Positions 37,979-45,702 of a DNA stretch of 64,000 nt are shown here, in pieces (positions within the stretch are counted from its first letter, which is position 1; every line of letters starts with the position of its first letter). Source of the stretch: Microbacterium oxydans (GTDB lineage Bacteria > Actinomycetota > Actinomycetes > Actinomycetales > Microbacteriaceae); contig NZ_JYIW01000026.1 of assembly GCF_000956525.1 (NCBI RefSeq), positions 124,001-188,000 on the forward strand. The letters run 5' to 3'. Under the pieces are notes generated by a model. It did not search any database. It was not told the origin of the DNA and saw only the letters and a program-made list of their open reading frames with translations. The position numbers and the translations under genes are program-made.

Positions 37979-38818
37979 ATGACGGAACGCACGACCCGAC
38001 TCGTCCAGCAAGTCATGGCCCTCGGAGGTGTGGCAAGGACGGCGACCCTGCGCTCTCGTGGGATCAGTCGGTACGACATCACGCAGGCGCTGGCAGCATC
38101 TGCGGTGATCTCTGTGCGGCAGGGGTGGGTCGCTGCGGTTCGGGGAGACCGGATGCTCGTCGATGCGGCCCGGCGTGGTGTGGTGCTGACGTGCGTCACT
38201 CAGGCGCGACGGCTGGGTCTGTGGGTGCACGAGGACGATCATCGCCGCCACGTCGGGGCCGCACCGCGGAGCGCTGTTCGAAAGGACGCGAGCGTGCGCG
38301 TCCATTGGTCGATCCCGCTGGTGCCGCGGCATCCTGATTCCCTGGTCGATCCGATCGAGAACGTGCTCGCTCTGGTCGCCGACTGCGAACCGCACGAGCG
38401 TGCGCTCGCCACCTGGGAGTCGGCGTTCAACAGAGGACTGGTGGACCGCAACGCTCTGGCACGACTGCCTCTGAAGACGGTCGCCCGCGACCTGCTGTCC
38501 GACGCCTGGGGTTTCTCTGATGCCGGTCTGGAGACGTATCTGCGACTGCGACTGCGCTGGTTGCGACTTCCGCTCTACTTCCAGACCTGGATCGCCGGGC
38601 ATCGAGTCGACGGTCTGATCGGTGATCGTCTGGTGCTGCAGATCGATGGCGCAACGCATGTCGGCGCACAACGATCCGAAGACATCCGTCACGATGCGGA
38701 GCTGAAGCTGCTCGGGTATCACGTCATTCGCGTCGGATACCGACAGGTGATGGAGCAGTGGCACATCGTGCAGGACCTGCTCATGCGCGCGGTTGCTCAG
38801 GGTCTGCACTTGGCGTGA
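37979..38818 (+). CDS. DUF559/VSR-like endonuclease-domain protein with AbiEi-like N-terminus
   Basis: A 279-residue protein. The first ~60 residues resemble the winged-helix domain of AbiEi-type antitoxins (VQQVMALGGVARTATLRSRGISRYDITQAL). The C-terminal ~100 residues resemble the very-short-patch-repair/DUF559 nuclease fold: Asp211 in RVDGLIG, then LVLQIDGATH (Gln221, Asp223, His227) and LLGYHVIRVGYRQVM. Gln replaces the Glu often seen in active PD-(D/E)xK sites, so activity is uncertain. No cytosine methylase is near, so a classical Vsr role is unlikely. The gene is flanked by two related long palindromes, which suggests a cassette. A ribosome binding site may be GAGGAGGAACAGG about 11 bases upstream of the ATG. 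Confidence 0.75.
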   Translation: MTERTTRLVQQVMALGGVARTATLRSRGISRYDITQALAASAVISVRQGWVAAVRGDRMLVDAARRGVVLTCVTQARRLGLWVHEDDHRRHVGAAPRSAVRKDASVRVHWSIPLVPRHPDSLVDPIENVLALVADCEPHERALATWESAFNRGLVDRNALARLPLKTVARDLLSDAWGFSDAGLETYLRLRLRWLRLPLYFQTWIAGHRVDGLIGDRLVLQIDGATHVGAQRSEDIRHDAELKLLGYHVIRVGYRQVMEQWHIVQDLLMRAVAQGLHLA

Positions 38819-38821
38819 AGT

Positions 38822-38892
38822 GGCTTCGGAGTTCTGCAACATCTCGGACCGCTGGCGGCAAAGTCATCCTGAATGCTGCAGAACTCCGAAGT
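38822..38892. repeat. Long imperfect palindrome B, 3' of the endonuclease gene
   Basis: Left arm 38824-38848 begins CTTCGGAGTTCTGCA; right arm 38867-38891 ends TGCAGAACTCCGAAG, its exact reverse complement over 15 bases, with 21 of 25 matching over the arms. It starts five bases after the endonuclease stop. It shares CTGCAGAACTCCGAA (38876-38890) with palindrome A, and similarity extends a few bases beyond. Confidence 0.8.
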
Positions 38893-38929
38893 GCGAACTG
38901 AGGGCGGGCGAACGCGGTCCGCAGGCGCG

Positions 38930-38935
38930 TACAAT
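38930..38935 (+). promoter_or_regulatory. -10 box of the ileS promoter
   Basis: TACAAT, a good -10 match. Transcription would begin near 38942, at the 5' edge of the T-box leader. Confidence 0.6.
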
Positions 38936-38941
38936 GGGACG

Positions 38942-39162
38942 CACGAGCATGGATCCGGCATCACCGGGGAGCTCTCGGAAGAACAGTCGATCTCTCGCAG
39001 GAGGGGCAGGCCCAGTAGAACCGAGCGGGGCAGGCCCGTCACAGCCGCAGTGAGAGTGGTACGACCGAACCGAGAGGGGAGGGCGTGCACGCGAGGTGGT
39101 ACCGCGGTCCGCGAGGGTCGTCCTCGTGGGAGCATCCGCCACGACGAACACTGCGAGACACG
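38942..39162 (+). promoter_or_regulatory. T-box leader of ileS (actinobacterial, probably translational)
   Basis: A leader of about 220 bases. The Stem I region contains the isoleucine specifier ATC at 38960-38962, in the conserved context ATCACCGGGGAGCTC with CGGAAGAAC following. The T-box proper, GAGGTGGTACCGCGG, is at 39093-39107. Its TGGT bulge would pair with the ACCA end of uncharged tRNA-Ile. No terminator with a T run follows, so control of translation by freeing a sequestered ribosome binding region near GTGGGAGC is more likely, as described for actinobacterial ileS. Two 11-base direct repeats GGGGCAGGCCC (39003 and 39027) lie in the Stem I part. Confidence 0.9.
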
Positions 39163-42100
39163 ATGACCTACCCCCGCCCTTCGACAAGCTCAGGGACCTC
39201 CGCCTTCGGTCCCGCTGCCGACTCTGTCGCGCCCAGCCCCCGCTTCCCGCAGATCGAGGAGGAGGTGCTCGAGTTCTGGAAGAACGACGACACCTTCCGT
39301 GCCTCGATCGAGCAGCGCGAGGGCTCGCCCGAGTGGGTGTTCTACGACGGCCCGCCGTTCGCCAACGGACTGCCCCACTACGGCCATCTGCTCACCGGGT
39401 ACGCCAAGGACGTGTTCCCGCGCTTCCAGACCATGACCGGACACAAGGTCGACCGCGTCTTCGGCTGGGACACCCACGGGCTGCCGGCGGAGCTTGAGGC
39501 CATGAAGCAGCTCGGGATCACCGAGAAGGCCGAGATCGAGACCATGGGCATCGACGTCTTCAACGAGAAGGCGAAGAGCTCGGTGCTCGCATACACGCAC
39601 GAGTGGCAGGACTACGTCACCCGGCAGGCGCGCTGGGTCGACTTCGAGCGGGGCTATAAGACGCTGGACCTCGGGTACATGGAGAGCGTGCTCTGGGCCT
39701 TCAAGACCCTCTACGACAAGGGCCTCGCGTACGAGGGCTACCGCGTGCTGCCGTACTGCTGGCGCGACGAGACGCCGCTGTCCGCTCATGAGCTGCGCAT
39801 GGACGACGACGTGTACCAGATGCGTCAGGACCCGTCCGTCACCGCCACGTTCCCGCTCACGGGTGCGAAGGCAGAGTCCCTCGGACTCACCGGTGTGCGC
39901 GCCCTCGCCTGGACCACGACGCCCTGGACCCTGCCGACCAACCTCGCGCTCGCCGTCGGACCCGACATCGAGTACGTCGTGGTGCCCGCAGGCCCCAACG
40001 GCGCAGCCGACGTGCACCAGGCGGCGGGAACGACGGATGCCGCTGTCGAGGCATCCGCTCATCGGTACCTGCTCGCCCGCCAGCTCCTCGGCGGCTACGC
40101 CAAGGACCTCGGCTACGAGAGTGCAGAGGACGCGCTCGCCGCGGTGGACGCGACGATCCGTGGCGCCGAGCTGCAGGACGTCACCTACGACCGCCTGTTC
40201 GACTACTACGCGGATGCCGAGACCTACGGCACCGAGAACGCCTGGCGCATCCTCGTCGACGACTACGTCACGGTCAGCGACGGCACCGGTATCGTCCACC
40301 AGGCTCCGGCCTACGGTGAGGACGACCAGCGGGTCGCCGGCGCCGCAGGCATCCCCACGATCCTGTCGCTCGACGACGGCGGACGCTTCCTCCCGAACGT
40401 CACCGACGTCGCCGGTGAGCTGTGGATGGACGCGAACACGCCGCTCGTCCGACTGATCCGCGACAACGGCCGCCTGATCCGCCTGCAAAGCTACGAGCAC
40501 TCGTACCCGCACTGCTGGCGCTGCCGGAACCCCCTGATCTACAAGGCCGTATCGAGCTGGTTCATCCGCGTCACGGACATCAAGGACGACCTGCTCGCCA
40601 ACAACGAGCAGATCACCTGGGTGCCGGAGAACGTGAAGCACGGTCAGTTCGGCAAGTGGCTCGAGGGCGCACGCGACTGGTCGATCAGCCGCAACCGCTA
40701 CTGGGGCTCGCCGATCCCGATCTGGAAGAGCGACGACCCGGAGTACCCGCGCGTCGACGCCTACGGCTCGCTGGAGGATCTCGAGCGCGACTTCGGCACG
40801 CTGCCGCGCAATCCAGAGGGCGAGATCGACCTGCACCGTCCGTACATCGATGACCTCACTCGTCCCAACCCCGACGACCCCACCGGGAAGAGCACGATGC
40901 GGCGCATCGAGGACGTCTTCGACGTGTGGTTCGACTCCGGCTCGATGCCCTACGCGCAGGTGCACTACCCGTTCGAGAACCAGGAGTGGTTCGACTCGCA
41001 CTCGCCGGCCGATTTCATCGTCGAGTACATCGGACAGACCCGCGGCTGGTTCTACGTCATGCACGTGCTGTCGACCGCGCTCTTCGATCGCCCGGCGTTC
41101 ACGGGTGTGAGCTGCCACGGCATCGTGCTGGGCAACGACGGCTACAAGATGTCGAAGTCGCTGCGCAACTATCCCGATGTGTCCGAGGTGCTCGACCGCG
41201 ACGGCTCCGACGCGATGCGCTGGTTCCTGATGTCGAGCTCGGTGCTGCGTGGTGGCAACCTCGCCGTCACGGAGGAGGGCATCCGCTCCGGCGTGCGCGA
41301 GTTCCTGTTGCCGCTGTGGAACTCGTGGTACTTCTTCGCGACGTACGCGAACGCTTCGACAGGCTCAGCGCCTTCGGGCGCCGACGGGTACGAGGCCGAG
41401 TGGCGCACCGATTCCACGGACGTGCTCGACCGCTACATCCTCGCCAGGCTCGGTGACCTCGTCCGCGACGTGCGCGCCGACTTGGAAGGGCTCGACTCCA
41501 CCACGGCATCCGCTCGCCTGCGCGACTTCGCCGAGGTGCTGACGAACTGGTACATCCGCCGCTCACGCGACCGCTTCTGGGTCGGCGTGACCGAAGACCC
41601 GAAGAGCCGCGAGGCCTTCGACACCCTGTACACGGTGCTCGAAACGCTCACGCGTGTGGCGGCTCCGCTCGTGCCGCTGATCAGCGAGCGCGTGTGGCAG
41701 GGGCTCACCGGCGGACGCAGCGTGCACCTGACCGACTGGCCGGATGACACGCAGTTCCCGTCCGCCGACGAGATCCGCGATGCGATGGATGCCGTCCGCG
41801 AGCTGTCGAGCGTCGGCAACGCGTTGCGCAAGAAGGAGAAGCTGCGCGTGCGGCTGCCGCTCGCGCGCCTCACGGTCGTGTCGCCGCTCGCCGCATCGCT
41901 CGGACAGTTCGAGGACATCCTCCGCGAGGAGCTCAACGTCAAGACGGTCGAGCTCGTCGAGCAGCAGGACTCGGCCGCCGCCGAGTACGGCATCACGCAC
42001 CGCCTGAGCGTCAACGCACGGGCAGCGGGTCCGCGTCTGGGGAAGAACGTGCAGACGGTGATCAAGGCCGCGAAGGCGGGCGACTGGTCCGAGACCGATG

Positions 42101-42552
42101 GCGTCGTGACCGCAGGCGGCATCGCGCTGGAGCCCGCCGAGTACGACCTCGCGCTCGAGACCACCGGACGTCCGGAGGGGGAGGCGCTGGCCATCGTGCC
42201 GTCCGGGGGATTCATGCTGCTCGACACCGCGATGACGCCGGAGCTGGAGGCCGAGGGACTCGCGCGTGACGTCATCCGAGCAGTGCAGGAGACCAGGAAG
42301 AACGCTGGCTTCGATGTGAGTGACCGCATCCGCTTGGATCTGGTCTTCGCGAGCAATGAGGATGCGGATGCCGTCGGGTCGGCCTTCGACGATGCGAACA
42401 TCGCAGGGGAGACCCTGGCGATCGAACACGGTCTGCATCGCTCGGGCGCAGTTCTGCTCGATGCGGAGTTCACCGCCACGATCCCCGCCGAGACGTACGC
42501 CAACCGCGGCGACTTCACGATCGCCGTCTCCAGGATGGGAGCATCAGCATGA
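39163..42552 (+). CDS. ileS: Isoleucyl-tRNA synthetase, long eukaryote-like type
   Basis: This 1129-residue class I enzyme charges tRNA-Ile. HYGH stands in [21 protein letters not shown] near residue 72 and the KMSKS loop in [12 protein letters not shown] near 662. An editing domain lies between them, and the anticodon and C-terminal domains follow. The length and the HYGH variant point to the IleRS type 2 (eukaryote-like) clade, which is naturally less sensitive to mupirocin. Two copies of a CTTCGACARGCTCAG repeat are embedded in frame, giving PRPSTSSGT at the extreme N-terminus and [10 protein letters not shown] near residue 732. The ATG at 39163 is just after the T-box leader. The stop overlaps folC by four bases. 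Confidence 0.97.
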   Translation: MTYPRPSTSSGTSAFGPAADSVAPSPRFPQIEEEVLEFWKNDDTFRASIEQREGSPEWVFYDGPPFANGLPHYGHLLTGYAKDVFPRFQTMTGHKVDRVFGWDTHGLPAELEAMKQLGITEKAEIETMGIDVFNEKAKSSVLAYTHEWQDYVTRQARWVDFERGYKTLDLGYMESVLWAFKTLYDKGLAYEGYRVLPYCWRDETPLSAHELRMDDDVYQMRQDPSVTATFPLTGAKAESLGLTGVRALAWTTTPWTLPTNLALAVGPDIEYVVVPAGPNGAADVHQAAGTTDAAVEASAHRYLLARQLLGGYAKDLGYESAEDALAAVDATIRGAELQDVTYDRLFDYYADAETYGTENAWRILVDDYVTVSDGTGIVHQAPAYGEDDQRVAGAAGIPTILSLDDGGRFLPNVTDVAGELWMDANTPLVRLIRDNGRLIRLQSYEHSYPHCWRCRNPLIYKAVSSWFIRVTDIKDDLLANNEQITWVPENVKHGQFGKWLEGARDWSISRNRYWGSPIPIWKSDDPEYPRVDAYGSLEDLERDFGTLPRNPEGEIDLHRPYIDDLTRPNPDDPTGKSTMRRIEDVFDVWFDSGSMPYAQVHYPFENQEWFDSHSPADFIVEYIGQTRGWFYVMHVLSTALFDRPAFTGVSCHGIVLGNDGYKMSKSLRNYPDVSEVLDRDGSDAMRWFLMSSSVLRGGNLAVTEEGIRSGVREFLLPLWNSWYFFATYANASTGSAPSGADGYEAEWRTDSTDVLDRYILARLGDLVRDVRADLEGLDSTTASARLRDFAEVLTNWYIRRSRDRFWVGVTEDPKSREAFDTLYTVLETLTRVAAPLVPLISERVWQGLTGGRSVHLTDWPDDTQFPSADEIRDAMDAVRELSSVGNALRKKEKLRVRLPLARLTVVSPLAASLGQFEDILREELNVKTVELVEQQDSAAAEYGITHRLSVNARAAGPRLGKNVQTVIKAAKAGDWSETDGVVTAGGIALEPAEYDLALETTGRPEGEALAIVPSGGFMLLDTAMTPELEAEGLARDVIRAVQETRKNAGFDVSDRIRLDLVFASNEDADAVGSAFDDANIAGETLAIEHGLHRSGAVLLDAEFTATIPAETYANRGDFTIAVSRMGASA
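39177..39198. repeat. Dispersed CTTCGACAAGCTCAG-type repeat, copy 1 (inside ileS)
   Basis: CCCTTCGACAAGCTCAGGGA begins at 39177; it is palindromic at its ends (CCCT / AGGG). It encodes PSTSSGT in the IleRS N-terminal extension. Confidence 0.65.
41353..41370. repeat. Dispersed CTTCGACARGCTCAG-type repeat, copy 2 (inside ileS)
   Basis: GCTTCGACAGGCTCAGCG shares 13 of 14 core bases with the copy at 39177 (A to G at one site). It encodes ASTGSA between the catalytic and anticodon domains. Confidence 0.65.
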
Positions 42553-43901
42553 GCGCCAAGGACCGGGCGGATGCCGTCTACGAGACCCTGCTGAGCCGCG
42601 CCGGCGAGCGATGGGTGCAGCCGCGCAAGGAGCGCACCGCGCGCATCCTGGCGTTCCTGGACGACCCGCAGCGCACGTACCGTGTGGTGCACATCACGGG
42701 CACGAACGGCAAGACATCCACCGCCCGCATGATCGAGAGCCTGCTGCGGGCGCACGATCTGCGCACCGGCCTGTTCACGAGCCCGCATCTGGAGCGTTTC
42801 ACCGAGCGCATCATGATCGACGGGGAGCCGATCGCCGATGAGGCCGTCGCAGACGCCTGGGACGAGGTCGAGCCCTTCGTCGGCATCGTGGACGCCGAGC
42901 TCGAGGCCGCAGGCGAGGAGCCGCTCACGTTCTTCGAGCTCCTGACCGTGCTCGCGTTCGTCGCGGTGGCGGATGCCCCGGTCGATGTGCTGGTGCTCGA
43001 GGTCGGGATGGGTGGCGAGTGGGACTCCACGAACACCGCCGATGGCGACGTCGCGGTGTTCGCTCCGATCGACATCGACCACGCCGACCGGCTCGGCGAC
43101 ACGATCGCCGAGATCGCGAAGGTCAAGGCCGGGATCATCAAGGAGGGCGCTGCCGTCGTCTCGGCGCAGCAGCCGCCGAAGGCCGCCGCCGTCCTGCGCC
43201 GCGTCGCGGCGGAGCGCAACGCCACGATCGCGTTCGAGGGCGATGAGTTCGGTCTCACGGACCAGAAGCTCGCGGTCGGTGGACAGCTGCTCTCGATCCG
43301 CGGGCTGGCGGGGGAGTACCCCGAGGAGTACCTGCCGCTCTACGGCGCGCACCAGGGACACAACGCCGCCCTCGCCGTGGCAGCGGTCGAGTCGTTGATC
43401 GGCGGAGCGACGAAGAAGATCGCGGGGGACATCATCTCCGATGGACTCCAGGCTTCGACCTCGCCCGGTCGCCTGCAGCTGCTCGGCATCGCACCGACCG
43501 TCGTGGTCGACGCCGCGCACAACCCGCACGGCGCGAAGGCGCTCGCCCAGGCCCTCGACGACAGCTTCGACTTCGACGAGTGGGGGCTGGTCCTCGGCGT
43601 GCTCGCCGACAAGGACGCCGCCGGCATCGTCGCGCAGCTCGCACCGGCGGTCGCTCATGTGTTCGCGACCGCCCCCGACTCCGAGCGGGCGAGCGATGCG
43701 GACGCGATCGCCGACCTCGTGGAGCAGACCGGACGCCGCGCGACCGTGCATCACACGTTGGCCGAGGCCGCGGATGCCGCGCGCGAGTGGGCGTCGTCAT
43801 CGGATCGCCGAGCCGTCGTGATCGCCGGCTCCGTCGTGCTCGCCGGAGAGGCGATCGCGCAGTCCGAGGAAGAGGACTGGAAGTCGGGGTGGCGCGCATG
43901 A
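42549..43901 (+). CDS. folC: Folylpolyglutamate synthase / dihydrofolate synthase
   Basis: This 450-residue Mur-ligase-family enzyme adds glutamate to dihydropteroate and to reduced folates with ATP. The P-loop is [18 protein letters not shown] near residue 50, followed by [13 protein letters not shown] and the [12 protein letters not shown] segment. HGHN-type binding is seen in [17 protein letters not shown], and the C-terminal ligase domain has [14 protein letters not shown]. Its ATG overlaps the ileS stop and its stop overlaps the next gene, so it is made in the T-box-controlled transcript. Valine and isoleucine synthetase genes preceding folC is a classic bacterial arrangement; here it is ileS. 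Confidence 0.95.
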   Translation: MSAKDRADAVYETLLSRAGERWVQPRKERTARILAFLDDPQRTYRVVHITGTNGKTSTARMIESLLRAHDLRTGLFTSPHLERFTERIMIDGEPIADEAVADAWDEVEPFVGIVDAELEAAGEEPLTFFELLTVLAFVAVADAPVDVLVLEVGMGGEWDSTNTADGDVAVFAPIDIDHADRLGDTIAEIAKVKAGIIKEGAAVVSAQQPPKAAAVLRRVAAERNATIAFEGDEFGLTDQKLAVGGQLLSIRGLAGEYPEEYLPLYGAHQGHNAALAVAAVESLIGGATKKIAGDIISDGLQASTSPGRLQLLGIAPTVVVDAAHNPHGAKALAQALDDSFDFDEWGLVLGVLADKDAAGIVAQLAPAVAHVFATAPDSERASDADAIADLVEQTGRRATVHHTLAEAADAAREWASSSDRRAVVIAGSVVLAGEAIAQSEEEDWKSGWRA

Positions 43902-44329
43902 GTGCGGATGCCGCTCCCGCGCGACGTCCGCGCCCGCAGCGCTCGTTGGTGCAGAAGCTCGCACCGGTCGTGCTCGGTTTCGAGGCGATCGTGGTCTTCC
44001 TCGCCGGCCTCACGGTCTTCGGGTTGAAGACGCTTCCTGCCGGCATTCCCCAGTGGTGGGGGATCGTCGGTGGCGCCCTCGTCGCCCTCGCCTGCATCGC
44101 TCTCGCCGGGATGATCACGAAGCCGTGGGCGATCACCGCCGGCTGGGTCGTCCAGGTGATCATCGCGCTCTCGGCGTTCCTCGTCCCGGCGATCCTCCTC
44201 GTCGTCCTGATTTTCGGGGGCATGTGGGGATATGCGACGATCATGGGGGCTCGGTTGGACGCACGACGTCCTGCCGCGCCAACGACCGAGACTCAGACCA
44301 CGCAGATCTCAGACACAGAGAGTGAATGA
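43898..44329 (+). CDS. DUF4233 family small membrane protein
   Basis: A 143-residue protein with a basic N-terminus (PARRPRPQRSLVQKLAP) and four membrane helices (about 26-46, 54-75, 78-98, 100-120), then a polar Thr/Glu-rich tail. The pattern VVLGFEAIVVFLAGLTVFGL fits the DUF4233 family. That family nearly always sits between folC and ndk in actinobacteria; its role is unknown. Start ATG 43898 overlaps the folC stop by four bases. ndk follows immediately. Confidence 0.85.
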   Translation: MSADAAPARRPRPQRSLVQKLAPVVLGFEAIVVFLAGLTVFGLKTLPAGIPQWWGIVGGALVALACIALAGMITKPWAITAGWVVQVIIALSAFLVPAILLVVLIFGGMWGYATIMGARLDARRPAAPTTETQTTQISDTESE

Positions 44330-44330
44330 C

Positions 44331-44747
44331 ATGGCCACCGAAGAAACACTCGTCCTCGTCAAGCCGGACGGCGTCGCCCGCGGGCTCACCGGCGCGATCC
44401 TCGCCCGCATCGAGGCGAAGGGCTACGCGCTCGTCGACATCCGCCTGGTCGAGCCCGACCGCGATGTGCTCGCCGAGCACTATGCCGAGCACGAAGGCAA
44501 GCCGTTCTACGAGCCGCTGCTCGAGTTCATGCTCTCCGGCCCGTCGGTCGCGATCCGCCTCGCAGGCAACCGTGTGATCGAGGGCTTCCGCTCGCTCGCC
44601 GGCACCACGGACCCGACCACGGCCGCACCGGGCACGATCCGTGGCGACTTCGGTCGCGACTGGGGCCTCAAGGTGCAGCAGAACCTCGTGCACGGCTCGG
44701 ACAGCCCTGAGTCGGCCGCCCGCGAACTAGGCATCTGGTTCGCCTGA
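44331..44747 (+). CDS. ndk: Nucleoside diphosphate kinase
   Basis: This 138-residue enzyme balances nucleoside triphosphate pools by transferring phosphate from ATP through a histidine. LVLVKPDGVARGL is the N-terminal signature and the phosphoryl-accepting His121 is in NLVHGSDSPESAARE. Length is standard. The ATG at 44331 is one base after the DUF4233 stop codon, so the gene is probably coupled to the ileS-folC transcript. A strong hairpin follows the stop. Confidence 0.97.
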   Translation: MATEETLVLVKPDGVARGLTGAILARIEAKGYALVDIRLVEPDRDVLAEHYAEHEGKPFYEPLLEFMLSGPSVAIRLAGNRVIEGFRSLAGTTDPTTAAPGTIRGDFGRDWGLKVQQNLVHGSDSPESAARELGIWFA

Positions 44748-44755
44748 GACCTGCA

Positions 44756-44792
44756 CGAAAGCCCGTCCTCCTTCGCGGAGGGCGGGCTTTCG
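44756..44792 (+). terminator. Terminator hairpin after ndk
   Basis: Stem CGAAAGCCCG / CGGGCTTTCG continuing into CCTCC / GGAGG, with a short TTCGC loop. It lies between ndk and the convergent VKOR gene and may serve both. Confidence 0.75.
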
Positions 44793-44810
44793 TCATGACA
44801 GGGCTGCAGG

Positions 44811-45419
44811 TCAGAAGATGAGCTTCGCCATCTCGCCCAGGAAGTCGAGACCCTGCAGCTGGGCGAGCAGGATGATCACGGCGTAGGCCACGACGGTCGC
44901 CAGCGGCACCCAGGGCATCAGCGTGTCCGCGCGCTCGCGAACGCTCTCCTTGCTCGTGAACGTGCCGTTACGTGTCAGATGGAGCATCGTCGCGAAGAAC
45001 GTCGGGATGGTCACAGCCCAGGTCACCATGCACCAGGGGCACAGGACGAACAGGTCGTAGAGGCTCTGACCGATCAGCCAGCACACGAGCCCGAACGCGA
45101 ACGTGATGCCGACCCCGAACGCCGCCCAGAACCAGCGGGGGAAGCGAGCCCCGGCCAGGATCGCGACGCCGACCACGAGGGGAGCCATCCACCCGGTGAG
45201 GCCGAGCAGCGGGTTCGGGAAGCCGAACACCTCGCCCTGCCACGACGACAGGTTCTTGCTGCACTGGATGAAGGGGCTGATGTCGCAGGAGAGGGGATCC
45301 GAGGGGTTCTCGAGGAGGAAGAACTTCTCGACCGTGAGCTGGAAGGCAGCGAACCACCCGACGACGCTCGCGATGATCAACCACACGGCATAGACGGGGC
45401 GGGTGCGTTGCTCGCTCAT
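44811..45419 (-). CDS. Vitamin K epoxide reductase (VKOR) family protein
   Basis: A 202-residue membrane protein with five hydrophobic segments. The active-site pair CPWC (Cys127, Cys130) lies in DLFVLCPWCMVTWA, and the loop cysteines Cys45 and Cys53 are in LSCDISPFIQCSKNL. Bacterial VKOR reoxidises a DsbA-like partner and passes electrons to quinone, supporting disulfide bonds in exported proteins; many actinobacteria use it in place of DsbB. No thioredoxin-fold partner is adjacent. The ATG at 45417-45419 is preceded by GATACT and six bases, a possible leaderless promoter. Confidence 0.93.
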   Translation of the reverse strand: MSEQRTRPVYAVWLIIASVVGWFAAFQLTVEKFFLLENPSDPLSCDISPFIQCSKNLSSWQGEVFGFPNPLLGLTGWMAPLVVGVAILAGARFPRWFWAAFGVGITFAFGLVCWLIGQSLYDLFVLCPWCMVTWAVTIPTFFATMLHLTRNGTFTSKESVRERADTLMPWVPLATVVAYAVIILLAQLQGLDFLGEMAKLIF

Positions 45420-45425
45420 ATGTGG

Positions 45426-45431
45426 AGTATC
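45426..45431 (-). promoter_or_regulatory. Possible -10 box of the VKOR gene
   Basis: On the minus strand GATACT, six bases (ccacat), then ATG. The first base departs from TANNNT, so this is weaker than the other leaderless boxes. Confidence 0.35.
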
Positions 45432-45501
45432 CCAGTGACTGCTATGGATCGGGCGAAAGCGCACCGGAGAAAACGACGCGATCAGACGGAGATGCCGTGA
45501 T

Positions 45502-45702
45502 CCGGCGCTCGAGGTGCGATAATGGCCTGTGATGCGATGAACGGCCCTGCCGCGACACGCATGTGACGCAGACTTCGGGGTCCTATGCCCCACGCGATCA
45601 GAGCCATGAGCCGGTCGCACACCGTATGAGTTCGCGACACCCGCGGGTGTCGCATGAGATTTCGCGGAGCACCCAGTGCCCCGCGCGAGGAGCAAGCCAG
45701 AG
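45502..45702 (+). promoter_or_regulatory. Leader of the RNase E/G gene with perfect 20-base palindrome
   Basis: A long untranslated leader. A possible -10 (GATAAT) lies near 45519-45524. The sequence GCGACACCCGCGGGTGTCGC (45634-45653) is perfectly self-complementary and would fold just upstream of the GAGGAGC ribosome binding site. In E. coli the rne leader structure is cut by RNase E to feed back on its own level. A similar loop here is an inference. Confidence 0.4.

Noticed and set aside
37979..38818. Endonuclease-domain gene as half of an AbiE-type toxin-antitoxin system
   Set aside because: Only the N-terminal domain resembles AbiEi; there is no AbiEii-like nucleotidyltransferase next to it.
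37088..38842. Minus-strand frame running from the pentapeptide protein through the endonuclease gene as one 584-codon reading frame
   Set aside because: The pentapeptide gene has its own ATG at 37738 with a promoter-like box; the upstream part is antisense to a credible gene and crosses a palindrome.
38823..38892. Palindrome B as merely the terminator of the endonuclease gene
   Set aside because: It may also terminate, but the same core appears in palindrome A, which lies upstream of both adjacent genes, so termination alone does not explain the pair.
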